Position numbers and translations under genes: made by a program | Notes under the pieces: generated by a model | Told to the model about the DNA's origin: nothing | The model's database searches: none | What the model saw: the letters and a program-made list of their open reading frames with translations, nothing else | From: Puffinus mauretanicus | Lineage: Eukaryota; Chordata; Aves; Procellariiformes; Procellariidae | Direction of reading: 5' to 3' | NCBI GenBank assembly: GCA_023333565.1 | Contig: JAJKFH010001094.1 | Coordinates: forward strand, 4,340,001-4,404,000 | DNA: 64,000 bases | Shown: positions 1 to 13,682 of the stretch, piece by piece | How positions within the stretch are numbered: position 1 is the first letter of the stretch | Layout: every line of letters begins with the position of its first letter

Positions 1-3000
1 GCACGTGCTCTCACGACTCGTGGGCAAATTCCTGTGCGGTCCGGTGCTCCGCAACAGAGCGGGGAAAGCCTGCTGTCAGTAAAGCTCGGAAGGAGCAGAA
101 GAGCCGTGAGGGATGTTTTCTGAAAGTGCTCGGAGGAGTTTTGTCACTTAAGAGTTGCTCAGTCAAGGCAACTTTCTTTAAAATAAGCAGGGTCATGGAT
201 CATGGATCATGGCGTACATCGTGGCAGCTTACTGGCCTGTCGCTGGGGATTTGAGCCATCACGTTTTCTGGATCTGTTCTTCTAAATATCTGCGAATGCT
301 CTCTGGCTGCAGGGATAACCAACATAGTTTTTACAGTGTCTGTAGAGACTAGAAAGGAGATCTATGAAGTGCTGTCATAGAAACATAATTTCTCGTAGAG
401 ACTGTATATTCTTCTTGTTTACCTAATTCATTTTAAAAAAAAAAAAAAAGAAAACGTGCTTGCTTGCTTTTTGAGTATGGAGAATGTTTGGCAGAATTTG
501 AATGGAAATGTAGGGGTAAAGGTCAAGGTTATGTAAACCATTTAACTTATTGCATTACTACAGGAAAACAAATGAAAATAATTAATAGACATAGTGAAAA
601 TAAGCAACCCTCAATAGATATACAGAGAATTAAAAGTAGGTCTCATCTTTGTAATTTAGGGTTCTTTACTCCAAAGTAAATCACTGAAGATATGAACCTG
701 GGTGTAGTATGAGATGGGTACTCTTAGGAGTAGATGTTTTACAGATTAATAATTGACTGAAGACTGGAAATTCCTCCCCTTGGTTCTTTCCTCCACTGGC
801 GAATTCTTTTGTGATATTGAACAGGCACTTAGATCCAGATCCTCAAGGGTATTTTAATGTCTCCATGTGGATGCAGCTCAAATACAGAGCAAGAGGCAGC
901 CCTCGCTCGGGAGAACTTACGGTCTGCCTGCTTAGCACCCTACATAGCACAATGGCAGTTTAGAAATGAGACAGAGAGGTGTCTGGTCTAACGCTGAAGT
1001 CTCTGAATCCACTTAATGTGTTTGCAGGCAGAAAGTAATTGAGAATAAAGCCCAGCAACCACGGCTGCTTGCCTACAAAACGAACTGGGAGCTCTATTTG
1101 CTTTGTTTTTTATAATTGTCTAATAGTTCGAGCATTTACCTAAGAATGGAGCTATATGCATCACTTCCTATCTCAGGGCAAAGGGATTTAGTCCTGCATC
1201 CCACAGATCCTAAAAGACCGCCCTAACCTCCAGGTTGCTTTTGGCCAACGTACAGTGAGGGATGTAAACAGTGGGCTGGAAGCATAAACAAAGACCATAT
1301 GTGCAAAGCCATGTGGTGCTTGCTGCCTCGAACTATCTAGAATAAAACGAGTTAAACACATATAACTGTATGAGGAATGACAGCTCAGACCAGACTCCCT
1401 AGGACTTTGCTCCAGCTAAGTGCTCTGACTGCCAGGCTAGCATCAGCCTCCCTTGTAGCTCAGCCTCCTCTGCCCCACAGCTCCTGGCAGCCACGCGACA
1501 GCCTGATTTCATCCCGCAGCCTAAGCAGGGTTTGTTCAGCGGGTAGACGGATGAATGCACATGCCTAGGAAATGGGAGAGTGGTTTGAATCTGTAGCAGA
1601 AGGAGCTGAACCTGGGTCCCCTGTTGGGTACTCTAGCCGCTAGGATCTTACAAGTAACGTTGAGTGGCTGTTTTGTTGCTCAGCTGGACGCTTACCAAGA
1701 TGGACTTCGTGCTCTGGATCAGGGTTGTACGGAGGATCCTGCATGCCAGAGAGATGACAATCCTGACCTAGCTTCACAGACTTTTAGTAACCAGCTCTCA
1801 GGACATACTGTGAGCTTCCTGGACCACCAACAATCTTCTCTGACTCGGTACTGTCTCCGCATTGAATTTAACGGCACTGCTTGGGGCAGGAACGTAGCTG
1901 CATGTTGGGGGTAACTACGCTGCCAGCCTTGCTGCCAGCCTTTGCTTTCTCTGCAGTGACTCAGTAACAGCCGGGCTTTATGAAATTCCCTTCCTTCATT
2001 TAATCCTCCACAAATAAATCTTTCAACTTTGTATTTCAAATGGCTTGGCAAGTCCAATTTCTTCTGGAAAGGTGGTAAAAAGGTTTATTTTTTTAATCCC
2101 TATTTCATGGTGCCAGGACAACGAATGAGCACGTAGATTCATGTCCTTCAATCAGCATAAGAAAAATGCATTTCCTACTGATGTAAACCTTTGCTCGGTT
2201 TCACAAGCCCATACATGCAAGCAGTCATTAATTCTCTTTGTCAAGGTTGCAGTTTTCACAGGTTATTATAGTTCTAGCATGGCCAGCATAGAATTAACTT
2301 CCATAGCCTCTGGCTTTAATTCAGACATAAAAGGGATTAATATGAAGGAAAAATCTACCAGATATATCACCGCATTTGCTTTCCCAGCTACTGCTGCATC
2401 TGTAAGAAGTAATTAATAATAAACTAGACGGGAGCTGATGAGACCAGGTATCATATAGAGGATTGTACTGCTTTATATGAAAGGATGTGCTGTCCACTTC
2501 AGGAAGCTTTTTTAAATAAGATTCTCATGAGCTTATGATTTCAGATCAATATTTCATATTACTTACTTCAGTTTGCTGGAAAAGTATTTCCTTCATGACT
2601 CTTTGCTCTCAATCTCTTTTCAGTGGGCTAATACAATATTTTAGGAAGAAATTCTACCGGTGTTAACTTGTAGAAACTTGCATGTAGTTACACTAAAAAA
2701 TTCAGTTGTACCTAGAAGAGTGTCAGAAATTCAAATTGTGCAAATACTGCTCCTAACCAGCAAGCACCTTCTTTCCTCTTTTCATGCTACATATTCCAAA
2801 GTCCCCACAGTATTGTAAATGACTATATATATTCTATATGTATTATATTGAAATAGCTGTATTTGCATGGGTAACAGATCCTGTCTTTTCCCAACTGTTG
2901 CTCTCAAAAACCAAAGCACAGCCTCTGCATGCATCTACACTAAAGCCACCAACGATTTGTTTCTTGCTACAGGCAGGGGGCAGGCATTAGGTGAACAAAC

Positions 3001-6000
3001 ACTGCAGATGCAGCTCTTACTTAAGAGCTAAGCACATTTGAGTGTTTATGTAGTTTAAATGTAGGGGTGACACCCACTTCAAGATTTGAGCAGATTGCAT
3101 AAATCCGAATTACCCTCCAGGCCATAGAGTTGCATAGTATATAGTAAAGACAGTACTTGAACTCCAAAGGGGCGAAAATAATTTTGCTCAGAACTGTTAG
3201 AAAGGATCTGAGCGATGTCCCTTGATTTGTGTCTTCTTGCATCGATTCACACTCAATTTTTGCTCTTCAAATACTTTGTTCATTTTGTGTTATGATATCA
3301 ATGTAAGACTTCGTGCAGTCACAGATTAGATAGGATAATAGGAATGCATCCTACATAAATAAATAAATGGATAAATAAATAAATAAAACACAAGTGTTCT
3401 ATCCCAGGCAGGAGATCATGCTGTCCCCATGAAGCCCAATGATCAATAGCAGCCTTTCCTATCTTTCCTTCCCTCTTGCATAGGATAAATATCAGGTTAT
3501 TTCATGACAGGACACATCAAGTTTATTTCATGCAAGAGCTGCTTTGACATGAAGAAACAATATGACAGATGTAGCCAGTGATAAATTGTTTCTACCTATG
3601 GATTTTGGTGCAGAAAAATTGAGGGGTGATGAGAGAACTAATGTGTTGCACCCTTTGAGGGTACAACAGATATTCATACAATGTAAGCCAAAGCATCCCT
3701 TCTCTCTCTGCTTCAAAGTTTAATTTGATATTTATTTTTCCTGAGAGGCCTTTGGGTGGTGCAGTCAATGTTAACAAGCAAGCAACTGACAATAAGAAAG
3801 GTCAGACTATGAAAGTTAAAATACAAGGATTTGTTGAGTAGCTAAAGAAGGTCAAACACAGCGAACGGAAGCATCTTGAAAAAGGCAATTTAGACAAAAA
3901 TATTTTTTTCTTCTTTAATAAAGGATTGATTTAATGTTTTGTGGGAGGTAGCAGCCGAGAGCTTAGACAGAAGTTTCTTAAACAACACATTGCTATTTGG
4001 AAGAGCTTAATGACATTAAATGTATATATTTTACAGTCTTCTACTGCCCTGTTTTAGTTGTATGGACTGGCTGGTGCTGTACCTGCGGCTCTGGAAATTA
4101 GCTGTGGTTGAATTGCTTGGGCCCCAATATTGGTCAGGAGATAACAAATCCTATGTGGTGCGGGCTGGGAGAAAATTATTCTTGTCTTCCTTTGGTGTGT
4201 GCAGACAAGAGCTTCTGCATTTGTGAAATGAGAAAACTAAATTTATGTTTTCTCTTTCATTGCAACACGCTGATACGCTCTCACCATGAGCTTAGCTGCC
4301 CTGGGGAAGGAGTGAAAAGGTGGTATTATCATAAGGAAAGCCTGTTTCCATACACCGTCTCTTATCAAACACGTGGACTGAAAGCCAAAACACCCTTATG
4401 GCATTCTTGCCCCAAAGGTGAATCCTCTGGAGGAAATACAGCAACGTAAAACTGATTGATAGTTAAAGCCGGCTAACCAGTTTTCAACATACAGCTTTGT
4501 ATATAAAAGCAGTCTTTAAGGTCTGTGAATAGCCTGAGCCATTTCGGAGCTTCTGTATTGGCATCTCTGGGCCGAAGCTGCGAGGGGAGGGGGGGGCCGG
4601 CTCCCTGCCCCCCTCAGCCCCACTGCTTGGCCGAGGACCTGCAAACTGCAGACGTGCGCAAGGAGTCACTGAAGGAGAAGGGCAGAGGAGAACCATGCTT
4701 GTGAAACAGAGGGCACACGGCTTTTGCAACCCCTGGGTTGCAAATTGCCTTGCTCTTTTTTTCCTGAGAGCTGGCCGTGGTTGCTCAGCTGAGGTGCTCG
4801 ATAGCATCCTGGCTGTTGTTGCATGTGTCCTATCCTGCAGTTCTGACATGCCCAGCATTGAAATTTGGGTATTTCTAAGACACTAAAGATGAGATTTTCC
4901 CCTTATTGAATTGATTTCCCACCCAGTTGTATTGCCAAGGACCACGAAATTTTATCTGAGGGCCCAGATATCACGCAGGCAAAGTGGGCCAGCCAGTAGT
5001 CAGCTATGGGTCAACAAAAATATTTAGGAAGAAAATGGTGCCTGAGCAAACGCTTGTTTTCAACACGTCCTCAGGTGCTATAATGGCTGTATTATTTGAT
5101 CTACTTACCTAACATTTGCACTCCTGATATCTTCCTCACCGTACATAAGACCTTGCTGAGGGTGTTGACCGTCACGTACTTCTGAAGGCGGCTGACGTGT
5201 GACCACACACTCTGCGTGAGTTAATTCTTTCTGCCTCACCAGAATGAATTGCTCCAACTATTCAATGCCTGCTTCTTTACTGCAAGCTAATACATAGGCA
5301 AATGCAGAAATTTTTTTCTGTGAAGTTATTCCTTTTCTGCATCCTTAAGTACTTCAACCAGTTTCTGAGAAGACAGGATCTTCCTCTTGAGAGTGTTACC
5401 TGATATTTATGCAAGCTGAAGACTTTTTTAAGAATGGGGATACATCCTCAGAAGTAACAAACCAATATAATGATAGACTGGATTTGTGTGTTGCTTTTTA
5501 ATTTCGGATCCGAGTGACGTGTATCCATTTTAATTTGCATTAAAAATATTGCCTAGACAAAGATGCTCCATCGCTTCTACCTGACGAGTTGCTGTCGTTG
5601 CTTGACGAGTGCAGTGCTCTTGGTCTCCGCCGGTGATCTCTGGCAGTGCTGTAAGGCTGCGTGCTTGCTCACCACTCGCGTTGTGCCCTGCTCTGGATGA
5701 AGAGCAAGAACTCCACAGGAAGCTGGGCTTTCTGTAGCCATGGCCCTCAGGGAACTGGCTCACAACTAAAGAGCAGATGATTGCCAGGCCTGCACAGGAA
5801 TTCAGTCCTGCTGTTGTTACACTTGGTGATGCTTTTGCTACTGATCTCAGCAAGTGCGCGTGTAATCTAGGAGTGAGGCACAACTACTGGTACTTGCTTA
5901 AATCTCACATGTCACAGTGGCCTTTTGTGGTTACCCTGTATCTGGCTATTTCCAGGATTATTGTCCCACTAATATACCAAGTTCCAGTGAAAAATGTAAA

Positions 6001-7341
6001 GAGACATGGGTTGCTAAAAGACATTCATTTACCATAAGCTATATTGTGATTGCCAGTAAATTACTTGCGTTTTCTAGGTAACTAAAAAATGGGTCTTAAA
6101 ACTTCATTTATTGATTTTTAGTAGGTGACAGATGACAGAGTTTTATGTTCTAGTTTTAAAGATCTGCTGGCTGAATCCTTTGTAAGCTCCTAAAGCGATC
6201 AGTACATCTGACCTACGAGTGAGGGGGTACGTGTATCTTCAGTTTAATAGGTACCTTGGAGAGTGGAGGAAGGGAAGGGAGTATTGGAGCTGCAGCTTGG
6301 TGGTGCTGTGTGGTGCTCAGGTCCACTGCTCTACCGGTGTCTCTTCCCCACAGACTGGCAGTCCATCCGTGTGGCCTTAGGTAGTGTCGTGCCTGAGCCC
6401 ATCCCCACAAACACGCAGTGAGGCAGGGAAGCGCTGCCTGCCACCTTTCTGAAAGGGGGGGCAGAATGTCTGACTAGTCCAAGATCACACAGGGGCTGAA
6501 GAGAGGACCAACAAATTGAGTCCAAGTCCTCCTATGCTGCTGAATAATCCCTCTATCAAGCTCACTCTCCATCATCTGCTCTTGTATTTTATGTCGGGGC
6601 ATGTCCTTTCCCCTTTATCTGTCCAACCTCTTACTGATGTCTTCTTGCTGCAGCGTTTCTGGTCAAGAGCAACAGGGGCAAGGGCTTGCGTCTGTGTTAG
6701 CTTAATACAACATGAACGTGGTCCCTGTGCTTGGCCAAGAGCCTGATGTCCTCAATGAAGCAATAGAGTCCTTTGGTTTTGTGCTTTCTTGGATTTTTGC
6801 CCTGCTCCTTGAAACCAGTTCAGCAGGACCTTAAGCCAGGCTCTGCCTTGTCCAATGACAACCTTCAAAGGATTGCTGTAAGGTGCTTAATATTGAGCTC
6901 CTTGCCTTAACAGCTTGTCTTTCCTTGCAGATGACTATTAAGCTCAGTAATAACTCAGTAATAGCCACAGCAATAATGTCAATACAATTATTCAGGGGAG
7001 TTTTGCTGGATGTAAAAGGGAAATGCATGTACTTCACTGCAAGGGCTCCAGGAGCTCTTGCACCTGCATGCATGGTCACTGGCTTCAGCCTGTAACCAGC
7101 TTAAACCTGGTGTGAATATTCATCAATGGTACATAGACCTTATGAAGAAGTTTGTAACGTTGTTCCTTTTATAGGGCTAAAAATCCTTTGGCTCCTGTGC
7201 TGGATACTCGCTTTTATGTTCAGAACTAGTAGAAAATCTGGCTGTGCCGTTGCCACCGACGGTAGGGAGGCCAAGCGTAATGGTGCTTAGGGAGCGGTGT
7301 CCTGCCTCTCCCACATGCACTGCCAGAGCTGGGGAGATAGC
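1..7341. other. Non-coding stretch, no gene recognised
   Basis: No frame here resembles a known protein, and the longest ones overlap open frames on the opposite strand, as chance frames do. Small structures seen are a 7-bp unit (ATCATGG-type) repeated almost three times at 193-212, an A15 run at 435-449, a 12-bp direct doublet (CTGCCAGCCTTG-type) near 1920-1944, an AAAT-type microsatellite at 3354-3389, and an 11-bp doublet (CTCAGTAATAA/G) at 6943-6964. A good splice acceptor context precedes 6931 but I see no convincing partner donor. Confidence 0.7.
3354..3389. repeat. (AAAT)n microsatellite, interrupted
   Basis: Tetranucleotide AAAT units run through this stretch with one interruption (a GGAT step near 3369-3372). 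It is a simple-sequence tract with no sign of a retroelement tail upstream. Confidence 0.85.
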
Positions 7342-7395
7342 TAGGCATCATAGGAAGGGTAGGCATCATAGGAAAGGTAGGCATCATAGGAAGAG
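7342..7395. repeat. 18-bp tandem repeat, three copies
   Basis: Three head-to-tail copies of an 18-bp unit beginning TAGGCATCATAGGAA lie at 7342-7359, 7360-7377 and 7378-7395. They differ only in the last few bases (GGG, AGG, GAG). Because 18 is a multiple of three, the array keeps any overlapping frame open, which explains the repeated histidine/arginine/lysine-rich peptide in the plus-strand frame at 7244-7612. I regard that peptide as a by-product of the repeat. Confidence 0.9.
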
Positions 7396-10300
7396 GGAAA
7401 GGAGACAGCCACTACAGCTGATTCCGTTATTACTGACTGACCTGTTCAAAGCCAAATCTACCCCACTGTACTCTGTGCTTTCTAAAAAAACACAGGTATT
7501 TGAGAGCTCTGCTTCTCTGCTGGGCTTGTTGGGTCTAGGGAGTTTGACTTCTATCATCAGGAGGACCAGGTGGAATGGTGATACATTTCGGTCTCTACCC
7601 AGGACCATATAAAGGAATAACTGTACCCCTTCAAAATAAAGCACCAAGCAGAGAAAAGAGGGAGTAAGAGCAACACACATTACCCTTATTTATCTGATTT
7701 CAATGACATTGCTATTCAAGATAAGCGTATGTTGTTTTTAATCAAAAGAACTCACAGGGACAACTAATATAACACTCGGAGCTGTAGCTAGGCTTCTGCA
7801 TGCCGGAGCACTAACAAAGACATGGTTCAACATGTGCTGTATAAAGTAGGCATGTGAAATAACTCAGACAATAATTTACCTCTGTGGCAATAAACTTGAT
7901 CAAAATAGAAAAGGGCATTGCAATAAACCAATCCAAAAGAGTGATGGAACAGCTTCTCCACAGTATTAGCTCCAGGGAAAGGAAGAGTGCTCTCTAAATG
8001 AGTTACAGCTGCATGCAGTATTGTTGCCCATTATGTGTTTTGACTACCTTGTAATTGCAACCTAAAGAAAGCACTGCCTTTTCAAAGAAGCTAAGGTAGT
8101 GATTCTCAGGTCATCCCAATAGCATCACTTGTATTTCTAATCAGCCACCCTAAAGAACCTGTAGCGTCAAGTATTTTTCATATACTCACCATACCCACAG
8201 CTGAAGGGGAATTGCTATTGTAAAATTGCTGGGAAGAAGGAGGAAGAATGCTGTATCTGTGATTGCAGTATCAGGCTGGCAGAGCGTTATAACCTAAGCG
8301 GATGGGTTAGCTAGTGGGCTGGTGTGGAAGTGAGGAATTAAACTAGACCACAGAGGGACACAGCATCATGAGATCTGCTCGGTCTTTGTTTGATTCTCTT
8401 TTTGGCACTCTCTTCAACACTGGAAAGTACTAGAGAGTCTTTATTATTTGGCTACCTAAAACACAGGTGGCTCCAGCTTTTTCATGCTCTCCAGAATTGA
8501 TTGGAATATGCATGAGGCAGAACAATTAAGCAAGCTGCTTCTCGTGTATTTAAATGGCTTGCTTGAAAATTGAGTTTGGTTTGGGGCTCATGCCCATCTG
8601 CCTTCAGAGAAAGAGGCACATGAAAGCAATGCAATATGATTCATGAAAGCTGCATGGACCGATGCGGGGCATATATTCCCAAGAAGTAATTCCCATATTC
8701 CCCATGTCCCAGTGCTGTGGGGACATGAGCTCTGTTGCAAATTTGAAATCAGGAGACTATAGGCAAGCATCAAGTTCTGTCAGGTAGCTTCTTTCCTTTA
8801 ACGTAAAAAGTGGTCTCTAAGGAAAGCAAAAATCTCACCGAGAACATGATCAAACATTGTACTATCTATAATTTTAACTTTACTACACCCAGTTTTGGGT
8901 CACTGGAGGGAGAGAACACCACAGACATTGGAAGGGGACAGGAGAAAAGGGTGTCTCTTCTCAGGTCCAGATCTGTTCCCCTTCTTCCAGATGTCTCTTG
9001 TAGTTATTTCGCATTGTTTACTTTGATGCTCGGTGTACTGTGTCACTCAAGCATGCCTCTGCAAAAGGCATTTGCCCTGGAGACTTGAAGGCAACACCTC
9101 TGCAATACTCCAACCATCCTTAACCTCGGCAAAGCTAAGCAAACTGGAGTCACAAGCCAACTTTGGCCCAGCTGTACATTTATTTTGGCTGCAAGGGTCA
9201 ACAGCACAAAATTTAATTTGGCTGTGCTGTAAAAGAAAGTAGGTGATGGTGCCAGTCCCTAATCTCATAACTCATGTTTGTTACCTATTCTGCCAGGGAA
9301 GCTGCCAGCGAAGCATACAGAAGATTTTATGGTATATCTATTTCTTCATAAGAAAGAAATATGGTAAAGTGTCTATGCTAGCTTGGTGACAGTTCTTCAC
9401 AACTGTTCTTGTCCTTTACAGAAATTGACATTTTTTTGTGTAATTAGCTTTCAGGGATGATCAATGCACGTGTCATTGCGTGTGTTTGATTTTACCGGCA
9501 ATGAGTTAACTTCAGATCAGAAGGTTGGCCCCTCTTGGTTGGATTCCCCAAAGCGTAGGTCCCTCTTTGACTTTGTGTACAAGCCCGTGAGGGTGAAAAG
9601 AAATAAAAGCTGTAGTTTACAAGAGGTTAATATACTTATTGGAAGGGCAGAAAACAGAATTTAACTTCTCTAGCAAGGAGACTTGTCTGAAGGGTACAGA
9701 GAATATCGCACACTACTCAGCAGCAAGCTGTTTGGTTATGGCTGGTCTAGAAAATTGAGAGGAGGAAAATGCCAGCACACTGCTGAATGCATCAAAACTA
9801 ACCACATGATCACCAAAGAAATGGAATAACCTTCCAGAACAAAAAGACTAAAAGGCTCCTGAGTCAGTGGTGAGCCTCTGCTGTGGGAACTATATGAACT
9901 TGGAAGAATCAATCAATCAGTATGGTCCACTGGGAGGCTGCTCTTGCATCAAAGCCTGCACCGAGCAAGTTACACATAGGCAACTCTTCCCCAATGAATT
10001 TTGAAACAAATTTACTGTTTCGGACAGGATTCTCGCTATTCATTAAATAGGGCTTGTTACTAAAAAAGAAAGAAAATTAAAATCTTAAATGTCAAAATGT
10101 GTTTCAGTATTTTCAAAATTGAAGCGTTGAACCATTTGTTTCAAAATTGGCGATTTCAGAAAGGAGATTTAAAAGTTACCCAGAAAAGAAACAAAATATT
10201 TCCTTCTAACTCACATCCTACCGCAGGAATTTCTTTTATTTTTTAACATGGGGCAAGACACTGAAAGTAGGCATTAAAATGAAGACTCCATTTATTTACA

Positions 10301-11442
10301 TAGCTTTAGCTGGAGTTACCTTCTGAGTAGAGATCATATCCTACAAGAACTTGAAGATCAGCAACTGGCAAAATCTGTTGCAAATATTATTGGGTGTGGT
10401 ATTTACAATGAAGTAACCAACATCATAAGGAGGTGTCAACAGCAAGCTATTTTTTTTTCTCCTGAGGAAATGTATGCCCATATTTTCCGATAGGTGTGTA
10501 TTGTTACTGCTCATAGCAAGGGAGATAGCTCTGATATAAACAAAATCCATGTACTCATCAACAGTATAAATAAGATGCTGACTAAACCTTAGCCAGGCAG
10601 CAAAACCTATCTATGCAGGCTTCCAGGTCACAGCTCCTAGGCGGGCAGCTGGGTAAGTCAGTTGAAGAGGTCTGTACGCTCTCCCTGCAGAAGAACTAGA
10701 GTCCAAGGAAAACTGCTATTTATCCAAGTCTCCCTGCAGAAAGAGAGGCCTGATAATTTGCCAGCACTTGAGTGCAGCAGGTGTGTCTAGGAGTTTGCTG
10801 CTTTATTTACCTTGGAATGCAGAGACCCTAAAAGTACCCAAACTTTTATGTGCCTCAGCCAGATTGTGGTGTCGTTCCTCTGGGAAAATGTCTGAGGCTC
10901 TCAAGATTTGCTGTAGGCCTGGTTTAACTGTGCTGTCTCGCCAAGGACAGTTGGAAAGGAGGAAAGCATGGCTAGATAATACATAAGAAAAAGTAATCAT
11001 AAAGGCCTGTCTCACCATGTTGTTCTTCTTCAAAAATGCCATTTAGTTCTGATTTTTTTAGAAACTCGAGGTGCTTTTCAGTAGGCTGCTATATCCCAAG
11101 ATGATTCCACAGGAGCATATTCCTAATTATACTTCCCAGAGTGTAATCCATGTCAACAGGAGAAATTGGAAGTTAAAAGTCTGGCAAATGACAGACCAAT
11201 GCTCTATTAAACAAAAGGAGACATATGGAGGATTGTTTTCCTGTAATTCCATTACTTATTCAGTAATCAAAAAGTGGGATTCTGTTTTCACTCAAAATGT
11301 AAAGATTTCCTGATGTTTCCAAAACACAGGATTTCGACAGGAGCACTTAAAAATATTTGTAATGTAAAGGTGTAAGAATTGTAAGCATATTTATTGCAGG
11401 TCAGCAATGCTGCTGGCTTTGCATTCTACTTTTCTATTTTAG
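7396..11442. other. Non-coding stretch, no gene recognised
   Basis: Nothing gene-like or repeat-like stands out. A three-copy AATC run sits near 9909-9919. A minus-strand frame at 10803-11042 ends in a donor-like context (AAG|GTAAAT) and its last 40 codons read like plausible protein. Its possible acceptors start in a phase that does not match the next candidate minus-strand exon, so I do not call an exon. Confidence 0.65.
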
Positions 11443-11538
11443 TTCCTTCTCCCAGAAATGACCAGTCCATTGCAAAAAAGACTTGGAGTGACTCCAGATG
11501 TAATATACTTTCTTCAAAATCTGTGCTTACGCAGCTGT
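11443..11538 (+). other. Exon-like segment, weak candidate
   Basis: A pyrimidine-rich acceptor (TTCTACTTTTCTATTTTAG) ends at 11442 and a donor-like GTAAGC starts at 11539. The 96 bases between are open in one frame that starts with the last two bases of a codon and ends with the first base of the next (phase 1 on both sides). The product would be about 31 residues, rich in serine and polar residues, with no family I recognise. Strong splice-like pairs this close are expected a few times by chance in 64 kb, so this is only a candidate. Confidence 0.15.
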
Positions 11539-12097
11539 GTAAGCCAGGAATATCTGGTGGAGCTTAGCTATCTTACCAAATATGCAACATCTGTGAAATT
11601 TACAGCAACACTGGACAAAGTTAGAAAGACTATGGTGATACGGCAACCTTGCATAGCTTCTCCTTCTTATAGGATAGGAATCAATATATTTAATTAAACT
11701 TGAGAATATCTAAGCAACCTTGTGTGTAGTAAATCACAAAAAAGTCCACCCTACGCTCTCGGGCCCAAGTGGTGCCACTTTTCTATAACCAGAGTTCTTT
11801 AAGATGCACGGTCTGTGTCTGGTTTTTGTGTGTGTGTGATTGTGAGTCACGAGGACATAGCACTTGAGTTGTTCCTTTTCCTTAGCAGTAGTGGTTGTGG
11901 ATTGAGGCTCTTCCCCCCTTATGTGTATGCACGTGAGCCAGGAGAGAATTTCCTTGCCTTGAGCTCTTCTGAACGTGCAATCCAAGAAGAAATAGTCAGG
12001 AGTAAGTTGAGGGAGGCAGAAAATGAACACAAACGTGTAGATACTGTACCTCAAAGAATTCAAGTTACTGGTAACTAGCCATCTTTTCTTCCTCCAG

Positions 12098-12168
12098 GAG
12101 ATGATCCACATGTCTGCACATTCTCCAGAGTACTTCAGGCAGAATGCCACTCTCATTATTACCAAGAG
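12098..12168 (+). other. Exon-like segment with strong splice signals, weak candidate
   Basis: The segment is preceded by a strong acceptor (TTTTCTTCCTCCAG, ending 12097) and followed by a consensus donor (AG|GTGAGT from 12169). Its 71 bases are open in two of three plus-strand frames. In one frame the product would start with Glu-Met-Ile-His-Met; in the other it would be rich in His and Cys. Neither is recognised. Direct joining to the segment ending at 11538 gives T|GA, a stop codon, so the two cannot be consecutive coding exons. It could be a non-coding RNA exon, or chance. Confidence 0.2.
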
Positions 12169-13682
12169 GTGAGTTATAAAGACCTTCATGAAAAAATTGA
12201 GCTTGACGCAGTTCTACTGATTGAGTACTGTTCCTAAATACCTCTGACTGCCTAATATTGGATGAAGAAACGGAAAAAATCAGCCAGCTGTCAAGGCAAG
12301 ATAATTTCTCTTGCTAGTGGAAGTAACTTATGCAGACCTTGAGGGTTGGGATGAGAAAACAGCAAATAATCCTCAAGCAGAGCAGTGCTGTGCAGAAAAC
12401 CTTGGTGATGTTATTAGCCAACTGTAGCCTTGAAGAAGTAGGAATGGGAGCCTCAGATCTGGCCATCCCCCAGTTCACCAAGGCTTATTTACTTGTGACA
12501 AATCAAAGGTACTACACTGAGACTGGTGGTGTCAGAGAAGTATGAGCTGACAGCTTCAGCGCCATCCTCTTTGGTACTGAGGTAAAAGCCTGCATGGCTT
12601 TAGCATGCAAGCAGGGTTGTATCAGTGTCCAGGACTTCATCTCTATTTCATTAACTTCTTAGTATGGCTCACAGTCCTGCAATTGAGACCTACCCCTGTT
12701 GTCACGAAAGAGAAGTTGAAGGATAATATGCAAGATCCTTATAACACTTACCAGAGCCTGACTGCAAGAGAAAAGCTGTGTCTGCAGGAGCTGGTGTATA
12801 TGCACTGGTGTGCTACCTGAATACTTTTTGCCAGTTCTTGGTAAGAGATGTTGAGTATTCTGGTGCTGAGATGGGATTGATCCACTGAAAACTGAGTGAT
12901 AGGCTGCCACGCTCCTTCTAACTTCATTTATGCAAGGATCCTATGATCTCTCTTGACCTTGAGCAGTTGTGGCCACAAAGGCCATGCTGTTTTCTTAAGT
13001 AGCGAGTTGATTAGGTGATATTTTCTGGGTTTAGATATCTGCAGAGTAAGGGGCCACCAGCAGATGGACCACAGGTGTTCAATGGGGTGATCTGATGTTC
13101 ATAGGAACATGGGGCACCAGGTGCAGAAGTGAAACGCCATCATGAGGCTTTCACAGCCTCATGTAGGTAGCAGGAGGAGGATTAGGCCACACACTTTGCT
13201 GCATATGACAGCCCTGAGAATATCTAAGGTCAGAACCGGGTCAAAATGAAAGAAAAAAATGTCAAGATGAGAAAGGAATGGCAAACTGCAGCTGGTTATT
13301 GATTGATGCCAGCTAAAGAAAAGGCTTCTACTCATTCCGTGAGAAGATGTGGAAGGCATGTCTTGACTCATGTGTGTGCCTCATGTTTGGAGCAGGGCTT
13401 TGGCCTGCATCTATGAGGTGGCTAATGGAAGAGGAATCCTTGGCTGTAGGCGTTTGTGACTCAAAACAGCTCAGAGTATAAATGGACCTGTGCTCCATTA
13501 CTTGAAGGAAAAACCATAGGCTGTTTATATGGTTACCTTAAGAGAGATTTTAATTCCATAGTACTGAAAAAGCAGCAGTTGCTTTATTCAAAATATTTCA
13601 GATTGATAGTCTGGATTTCTTCTCTCTGAATACAGAGTACACAGTGTTTTTGCTGAGGGCAGCAGTGAGCAATCCCACTCAC
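12169..13682. other. Non-coding stretch with one CTCF-like core
   Basis: No coding signal. The string CCAGCAGATGG at 13057-13067 matches most of the CTCF core pattern CCASYAGRKGGCR but departs from it at the last two positions. Nothing else is evident. Confidence 0.6.

Noticed and set aside
7244..7612. Basic His/Arg/Lys repeat protein (122 codons, +)
   Set aside because: The repetitive part comes from the 18-bp DNA triplicate, and the rest is unremarkable.
10803..11042. Minus-strand frame ending at a donor-like site
   Set aside because: The possible acceptors give a phase that cannot join the candidate exon at 13683-13856, so it adds no support for a gene.
11734..12189. 151-codon minus-strand frame
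   Set aside because: It runs through a TG microsatellite and opposite a plus-strand segment with better splice signals, and no family is recognised.
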